From positions 271,670 through 318,381 of the forward strand of contig MNCI01011857.1 of the NCBI GenBank assembly GCA_015680685.1: DNA of 46,712 nt. The letters run 5' to 3'. The notes beneath the pieces were generated by a model, which saw nothing but the letters and a program-made list of their open reading frames with translations, did not search any database and was not told the DNA's origin. Source of the DNA: Gnetum montanum. Its lineage: Eukaryota; Streptophyta; Gnetopsida; Gnetales; Gnetaceae. Of the stretch, positions 11,601 through 20,600 are shown piece by piece. The translations under genes and the position numbers were made by a program. Positions within the stretch are counted from its first letter, which is position 1, and every line of letters begins with the position of its first letter.

Positions 11601-14600
11601 TAAACATGCATATTGAGGCAAATCAACACCAAAAGAATTGAATTAACTAAATCATCATCCTCATTGGCAAACACATTGGCAAACACTGTGAGCAGTTTAA
11701 AGTGCTCAAGATATATTGACATAAATTAACTCACGAGATATTACTCAATCTATATTATCAAATATGCATGATTTTGATCCTTACTGATTTGTAAGAATGG
11801 AATGCTCTTGACACTATTGAATAATTATAAGAACCTTCCAATTCATTATACTTTACCCTCAGAAACAAGGCTCATATTTGGCCTTCTTTAAGTAATTCAA
11901 GATCATGCTTATATAGCAAATCCTGGACTTTGATTACCCAAATCTTATACTTATGATAATGAAATTTACGATAGGGAATGCATGTTTTTTTTTTCATATG
12001 TGAACAACTACTATAACAAAAAATAAAAGTTCTAAAAAATGCAACAATATGCAAGTTATAACAAACTATACTTATAAAATAGAACGCTAATTAACATCCC
12101 AAATCTTATAACTGTTGATTTAACCAGGTACACTAAAATTACCTCGGTCAAATTGCTACTGTCATAAATATCTAAGCACTGTGTCCACAAAATTGCATTG
12201 TGCAACCATGAACCTAAAAAGGAAAGCATGTTAGCATAACAGCGTCAAAAGATTCCAAATGTACATATTTTGCTCACTTGTATCGGTTAGAAAAACCCCT
12301 TACCAAACTTGAAGTTCTAATAATAGTTATTGCACCAAAGGCACTAAAATCATGATTTAACGATCAGAGGGTTAAAACGGTCACATACATGGAAATCAGA
12401 TTGGGAGAAATGGAAGGAAAATACAGTAAAGAAACAATGATAGATCATCAATTATTCATCAATGCAGAGATAATATTAGCTAAAAAAGATGTTCAAGGTT
12501 ACAAACTCCAGAAAATCCCTATCACACATAGGGTATATTGAAGTGAAGTTCAAAAATGATTATGAGCCAAACAAGTTTGTTCAGTATAGAACATAAACAA
12601 ATCCAATGTATATCTAGATGGCTATCAGATATAAAGTGGGTACCAGAAATGGCAATGCCAACTAAAAACTGGTAGAGTAACCTGGAAATATTCCAAAAGA
12701 TCTGAGAAAGAACTGAGAGAATCGTGTACTGGCTAAGAGAGCTACAGCTTTATGTTATAGCAATGATTAATGAATTTCGATTAGCTGATTATCTGCCCTG
12801 ATTTGGCAAGTGCTTGAGAGTTGTATTCTTTTGTGTTTATTGTTGTTGCAATGATGTTTAATGTGTGGTTCTTTCTTCTTTCAGTTTTTGTGAAATGCTT
12901 ACATCTTCGCTTGTGTTCATGTGTTTTCTTTGTTTGCTAGAGATATTTTAGCAGTTGTATGTCCAATATGAGAATGCAACCCCACCATATATAAGTTTTG
13001 TTGGCCTTTGTGTCCACAATCACTGTCAAAAGCTTATCATAGAGAAAAATAATTTATCTGAAGGAAGTTGTAATAGAAAGTTATACAAACACGAGATCAC
13101 ATTTTTGTATGTTGTCTGCAAAAATTAGACTTCAACTAGATGAGTCACACTATGATGTGTTTATTTTCCTTTTATCTACAAGCAATGAAGCTACGGTTGA
13201 TAGACTTCTTCTTTAGTATATTTCATTAGCTTTAAAAAACTGATATAGTTTTGAGTGGTAGCAGGCCATCTAGACACTTTAATCAGCTTAACTTATTGTC
13301 AAATTTCTCCTATAGAACCAATAGATTGGTAGTAATCCTTATTGCTAACCTTTAAGGTGTGAATGCTCGAAAATATTGTGAGAGAAAACAATGGAGAGAA
13401 CTGATAAGAGATATGTTAAAATTGATTATCCAGTGGGACCCAGCAAGTGCACAATACAATACTACAACATGACTCACATTGCAATGCACATACTATGCTA
13501 CCACACCACAATTCAATGGTGCAAAGAGATGAGATCCAATAGTACAATACCACGACTTCTATTTAACATTTGGAAATTTGACATTACCTAACATTGGGGC
13601 CCTAGCGAATAGGTCTTTGTCCTTCTGTGCTTCCAGTCTCCACGACATTAGAGCAAGACCATGCACCCATAAAACCAAGGTCCCTCAACCAAAACCTGAT
13701 CCCGTTCCTCAACAGATCCAAAAATAAAAAGCAATAGGTCCCCCATCAAATAGTGGACCCCAACATTCGGTATGTTTCATGTGGTCTATGCCCACTTTGC
13801 CACCAAATCCAATTTGGGCCTTACCCCACCAAAATCAAATTTCCCAATAAGGCTTTGTTCCATCGTTTTCACCCCCTCTTTGGGGGCCCGTGCACCCAAA
13901 GCCTCATACCCCCCCTCCCCTCTTCCCACCACCAACCTTCCTACCGCCCATGACCTCAATCCCAGCTCCCGCACCCGCACCTGTGCCCCTGCAAGCACCC
14001 ACATCGGCTCCCTCACCCACATTGACTCCCTCACCTAGTCCTGCTCCCCCCATTTCAAAATCCCTAGCAATAATGTTGGTTGCAGTTAAAAAAAAAACAA
14101 ACAACAAACTTAGTAATTAATCTTGTGGGATAACATTTCATGTATTTATGTTTCTAATGCATGTCTATTAGAATGTTTTTCTAATTATAGTTACCTTTTT
14201 GAGGTTGAATGTACATGTTCTGACATGAACCATGTAGATCATTAGAACTTGAGTTTAATGCTTTGAAGAATGCAAAATAAAAAGAGACCAGAATAAGCCA
14301 TGGAAAATAATGTCATATCCATCATCTAAGCATGTGTTGGTTGTGTGAATCTGTCAATGCTGAATATGCAGATTTCACTTTTTACACTAAAAATATTATT
14401 TGGTTTAATAAAGAAATATCATCGGATCGGATTTAGGTGTGAACTAGTAGATTCACCCAATTATATTACTTTTTTTTTATTCTTTTTGGATATCAACTTG
14501 AGAGATGTAATCTATCTAGATTTGTGAATCTTTGGACTCAGCATCTACTCAAACGCAAGTTCCCAAGATTCATGTAACCAAACATATCCTAAAAGATTTG

Positions 14601-17600
14601 TTAAGAGATATTTTGTTGCAGAACTGCTAACAAAGATAAGTAAATACAGTTTAGAGATATGGAGAAAACAAAGAACTATGGTACCTCTTCATAAGTAAAG
14701 AGACAGGAAGAATGGTTGAGCTGATCTGTTGTAATACAAACGATGAATTTATGATACATGCAACAGACTGAAACAGGTGATCCACATAAATAACCATGAA
14801 TGACGAAGAAGTTCTATGTAATGTTGAAGTTTTATGAAGTATTTTTAACCCATTATCATGCTTGCATTAAAATGTTTAGAGTTATAGATTCCTATGGGGT
14901 GATTTATCCTGCAATAAAACTTCTCTGTAAACTCGTTTGTTGGATTACAACAGTGGGAGTGATGGACCTTGAATATCTTGATTGATAATTAGTATAACAA
15001 CGACATATCTCACTGTAATCCGTTGGTTTGTACTCCAATAGTGATTTGTATTATGATATCATATTAATAATCTAACAATTTTGTAGGTTAGATGCCTACA
15101 TTCCATTGTACAGAGAAAACTCAAACACCGTGGATAGGCAAGGCCATGGATCAACATCAAGGCCATGATGTAATAGACTTATGATTATGATCCTTGGTTG
15201 ATCTCTTATATTCCAAGGAATCGCATGTATTACTTAAGATTTTTTTTAATTCAATTCACCTTTTTACGTGTTCAGAAACATTATTTTAATTTATTAACAA
15301 TTATGATTTTTTCATCAATATTTTTTCTTCCATCTCAGGCAGCTATGTATCTGAAGCAAGAAATCCAGCTGTCCTTATAAACCAACAGCACTTTTTTTAT
15401 CCATGCATGAAATTTAACCTTGAAATCTCATGTTTTATTTTTTAAGAACATGTATCTTGTTTGCAGGTTACAAAACTGCATGAAGAGTTTTTCCTTCCTG
15501 GTGACTTGATTATGGAGCAAGGGCAGGCAGTAGATCAATTTTACATAGTTTCACATGGAACCTTGGTATACATTGCAATAGTTTTATAGCATTTGAATTT
15601 TTCAATTGATAAGACATGATGTTAATATGTTTTGAGATTTTTTTTTCAAAATCTTTATTTTTTTACATGAACATCTATTTACATGTATAATAGGAATATG
15701 AACATCTATTTCCTAAAATACTGATCTGGCATATTGGCAAATATCTTAATTGCCTTAACCTTGCATCAATTCCTTTTTGAATCATTCAGTTCCTCCTTTT
15801 TTCTTACCCCAGATGCTCACCTGAAAGTTGTTGATGACTGTCCAAGTAGCTAGGAAGAAACTGATATTTGCAAACACTGCTAGTCATGCAATAAATCAAG
15901 TGGTTAGCTGTAGTCTTGAGTTCTTTAATAATTAATTTATTTGCAGTGCACTGAAACATAAAATGAATCTTTAGTTATACATGTAATTTATAATAGGGTT
16001 AGAGCTTGTATATTTTATCATGCAATTTCAGTTCCTGTATCTAATACTGGCCTGACTTGAATCGTCGTTACTGGGCCACTCGCCTAGTCTCCACGTTTCT
16101 CACAACTTAGTGTAATCCACAAGTTGTTTATTGTTTTCAAGGGGTTTTGAGACACCTGCGCTAGCACTCTAACTTGTGTTAATCAGTTTCCTATGACTCT
16201 TAGGATTCCATGTTCGTATTGTATTTCTCATGTATTTTTATTTGGAGCTTTTACTGTCGTGAGCCAATCACAGTTCCATAACAGAATGTCTATTTTTCGC
16301 TATACTTATTGAGACCATCATAAGTTCCACTGTCGGTAGTGATTTGGTCTCGATATCCTTTGATACCATGACAGATCTATCACAGGTCAAGATTTCATTG
16401 GTTTCAGGGCCAAAAGTCAACAACGATTGCAGTTTGAGTCTTAGGATGCCAAGTTTGTATTATCTTTCATGTATTTTCATTTGGAATTTTTGTTGTGAGA
16501 TCATCAGCCAATCACGGGTCCATCACAGAATGTCTATTTGTTGTGATACTGATTGCGATTATCATAGTTTCCATTGTAGATGGCGATTCGTTTCCGATAT
16601 CGTTTAAAACCATTGCAGACATCACGGGTCATGAATTGTGTCATGGTATACTTGGAGGCTCATGATAAGCATGCAAGGCATACAAGATCTGCCTTGGAAG
16701 TTGAAGGATAACGTTTTGATACATGAATATTAGAGCATTTGGTGGGTAAAGTAATCAGAAGTTAACATAGTTCAAAACTGACTATAACCACATAATACAT
16801 CGAAGGTCTAATGCTTCCCAGAAGTCGTTGGCTACATTTAGTTATTTGAGCATAGATTAGTTTATGTTTAGCAGGCTGCATGAACCTCACTCAAGGCACC
16901 GAGAGGTTTATCCTTCCACGATCAAAAGATGTTTCTCCTTTCTTCTCGTATTGTTGAGTGGTTGTTTGTTAGGATCACTTCGAACTCTAGCAAGAACTCT
17001 ATATTCTTTGCATGTGTAATTTATTGGCTTACCATCGTCATGGGATGTTTTTAACCGTCATAGGGAAATATTATATATCTTTTGAAGCCTAAGATGCATC
17101 TGTACATTTGACACTCAAGACTGAACTGAAACCGAAATTTTTATTACGTCTGGACAGACCTTAAGGGTACGTAAGACAAAGTGTACAGTTCAAGAATATG
17201 TTCTTTTGAACTGTTGTTTCTGCTACTATATTTTCATGTGGAGAAATCTTCAAAACAATTCACAGATCGACTTCAATCTATATCAGAAAATTACGGATTC
17301 CTTTATCTAAGCAAAAAAATAGTTTCCACTATTCATCGTTTCCTTTGTTATAATTTATAGATCATACACTGTAAATGAGGAAATTTAATGAATATTTAGT
17401 GCTATTTTCCGGTGATTCACCGCATGCTTTTACGTTTTAATCCCAGGAGGAAGTTGTCATTTCGGAAGGTTCGGAGGAAACTGTCGCTAAAATCGACATC
17501 CACGCTACCTTTGGTGAAGTTGCAATTCTTTGCAAAATTCCGCAGCCATATACAGTGCGTGTTCTTGAACTCTCTAGGGTACTGCGGTTGGGAAAAGAAG

Positions 17601-20600
17601 ATTTTACAAATATTCTTCAACTTTATTTTACTGATGGGCGTCAGATATTGAAGAATCTCCTTGAGGTATGATTGATTCTGTATCGCATGCCTAACCATGT
17701 AAGCTTTCTGATTTAGCTAATGTATAATTGGTAGCCTTGAAATTTAAATGATTGTATTCCTTAAAAAACAAATGACGCACTCCCAAGTGTTTCCACGTTG
17801 TTGCAGGGTAACGGAAAAAGTTTCCGAATCAAACAACTAGAATCAGACATAACCTATCTTATTACACGGCAAGAAGCTGAATTAATCTTAAGTCTCAACA
17901 GTGCTGCCTACAATGGAGATATAAAATATGTAAAAAGTTTGATCAGGGCAGGAGCAGACCCCAGAAAGCGTGATTATGACGGAAGGACAGCCTTGGTAAC
18001 CATCGACTTCCCTTACCAAGTTTCTTTAGTTTACTTTTTATTTGCAGAAAGTTATGTAAAGTATCATTAAGTCATTACGAGTACAAGCCGGTCAAACGTT
18101 TCGTCGTTTACAACGATGCAGAACAGAGATTTTCTGCATCTAATATGAAAATTCATGTGCTATAGTGTTTATCGGAATCAGTTTAGAAAATTACTCTGAT
18201 TTATTCTGCCAGTTCTTGGATTTCATATTACATTATAACATTCCATGTGTCATCCTAAACTAGACACACAATTTATTGGCTAACGCCGCATACAGAGGTC
18301 CATTGCTTTTCCACTTGAGAATGCAACAAGATGGCAATAATTATTGAGCGATGCATTTCTTTAGCTGTATCTCAACGTATTCAACAATCGCGAATTATAT
18401 AAAGCAACTATATAGCACTTCCCATGGCTTGATCTTTTCAGAAAAAGAAAATATATTACCAGATCCAAATCTGAAATAGTGGCATCTTACTATTTCCTAT
18501 GTTTTAACCATTAAAGGTGAGAGTTCTAAATTTTACTATTTGGGGTTTGTCTTGTATGCTGAGGAGAATTAACACCATAGGAAAGTATTCAATAGCTAAG
18601 ACCAAATTTAGCTGTACAAAGTTTATACTTGAAGTAGGGTGAATGAGCTTGAATGATTGTAGTAGAAGGATGCAACCACGTTTAGTGAATGGGATTTGTT
18701 TTGCTTTAAAGATAGCATCTCATAGTCTTGTAAGTGTTAATCCTCATAATTATTGTTTGACCATGGACTCACAGTTACTTGCTAAACTTTTTGCCTATAT
18801 GTACTCCCAAGACATGTAGCTAACACAATATTTTTTAGAACTTACATAGAACATGAAGGTGTCTTAAGTGTAATTGAAACTTACAATCTTTTGTTTATTT
18901 AGTATTTGTCAAATAGTGAGATAACCAACTGAGCCTCTTTGTATTACCTTAGAACCATTTATAAATTTTTGTTAGGTTTTTTATATAACTCCACTCTTTT
19001 AAATTTTCATCTAAGAGGTTAATGTTATCATCCACTTGGAGAAGCTTCTAACCATGTTTATTGGAAAAATGCAAAAAAAAAAAAAAACTAAGATCTATCA
19101 TGAATTGGATCAAAGTTCTTTATGATTTTCTGTTGATGTCTTTCATTTACAAGTTTAGTAATAAGGGCAAAAATGCATTGCTTCATATTGCCAAAGCCTC
19201 CATCCTTACTTTATGCTGATATCGTTGCATTTATTTGACATCTAATAGTTTCAAGTTCTTTCAAATACCACATAAATGCATCTTTGGCATTGCTTTCTAT
19301 ACAAAATTTTTCTTTCTTTTTTCCTATTGACATATAATAGCTATTTTGTTAATTTTATGTTCTGTAGCAAAAAATCTAAAAAATTGTTTGTTATACTTAT
19401 CTCATTATGTTTAAAAAATTAAGATAAAAAATTGTTTGTTATACTTATTTCATTATGTTTAAAAAATTAAGATGTATGTCCTATTGGTTAGAGCAATGTA
19501 GCTACTTCTTCAATGATCACCTTATTATAATTCCAAATTCAATGAGGTTTCTTTATGAGAGTAATGGCTCATGCTTTTGATTTCTCAACTATTTTAACTT
19601 TGAAAAACCCTCAATCATAGGCAATGTTTAGAAATAAAGTAGCCACAAGGTCTAGCTTTCTACAAGGTCAAACTTTCAATAACCTATTTGAGCATGCCAC
19701 CAAATGATATCATTTTTTTCATTGGCTCTATGTACAAAGAACAAACTTTTATCCCCCGATTTTGCCCATAGCAAGATTCTGCAAGGCTTGCTTTATTGTT
19801 TTTTCAATGATGAGTTTTGTACCTTTGTTTACTACTAATAACCTGAAAGAAAGGTTTTTGCACGTCCCCTTTATTTGACAATGCTTACAACAGGGATGAT
19901 ATATCCCACATCATCTCCCAGGATTGAGTTAAGAAGACCCATCCTTCTAGAAACCAAATATAAATTATATCTTTTAAGTTTCACAAGAATGTTCTTCATT
20001 ATTTGCTCTGATGGTCCCTCTGAATGGTACATGGTTTCAGAGAATTGGTGATTCTATGTTTTCTAGTGACTTCGAACAACCACCTAAGTAGTTGCCTCTC
20101 TCCCACATTTTGGTTGGCCAATATCTTGCATTGTATAAGAGATTCTAAGTACATGAATTGCTTACAAATGAGTTATATATAATAATTAAATTATTTATTT
20201 TATATTTTTTCTGCCTTGGAGTCATGTTCCTTGAGAGATGCAGGTAAGGTAATGTTTAAGAAATAGAAATGGATAAGAAAATTTTGGGATTAAGAGGCAA
20301 AAAATAGAGTAGCTAGAGTACTGCCGTACTAATCCCAACTCAAGCTATCTCCTATACTAATATACTAATGTACATTTGGGATTAGACATGTAAAAGTTGA
20401 TATTGATACCATTATAATATGATTGAATTGAATGATTGTATTACAATTTCATGTAATTATGTTGCATTGCATTTTGTGCTCTAGTATAATAAAAGAATGC
20501 TTAAAAACAATTTTAAGAAATCATTTCTATTTTCCTCTATTCAAATTTGAGAAGCCAGTAAGGCAAGGTTCACATTCTTCTTGATGCTCCACATCAGGAA

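Larger units (their letters stand above)
8611..15466 (+). other. intron 6 (6856 bp), largest intron, TE-filled
   Basis: Phase-0 intron with donor GTAAGT and acceptor TTTGCAG. It contains a diverged tandem duplication (9612-10108), a solo LTR (10110-10941), an LTR-like stretch on the minus strand (about 11040-11240) and a proline-rich GC island (13860-14120). The parts 8611-9600, 11240-13600 and 14120-15466 are AT-rich with no feature recognised. Confidence 0.9.
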
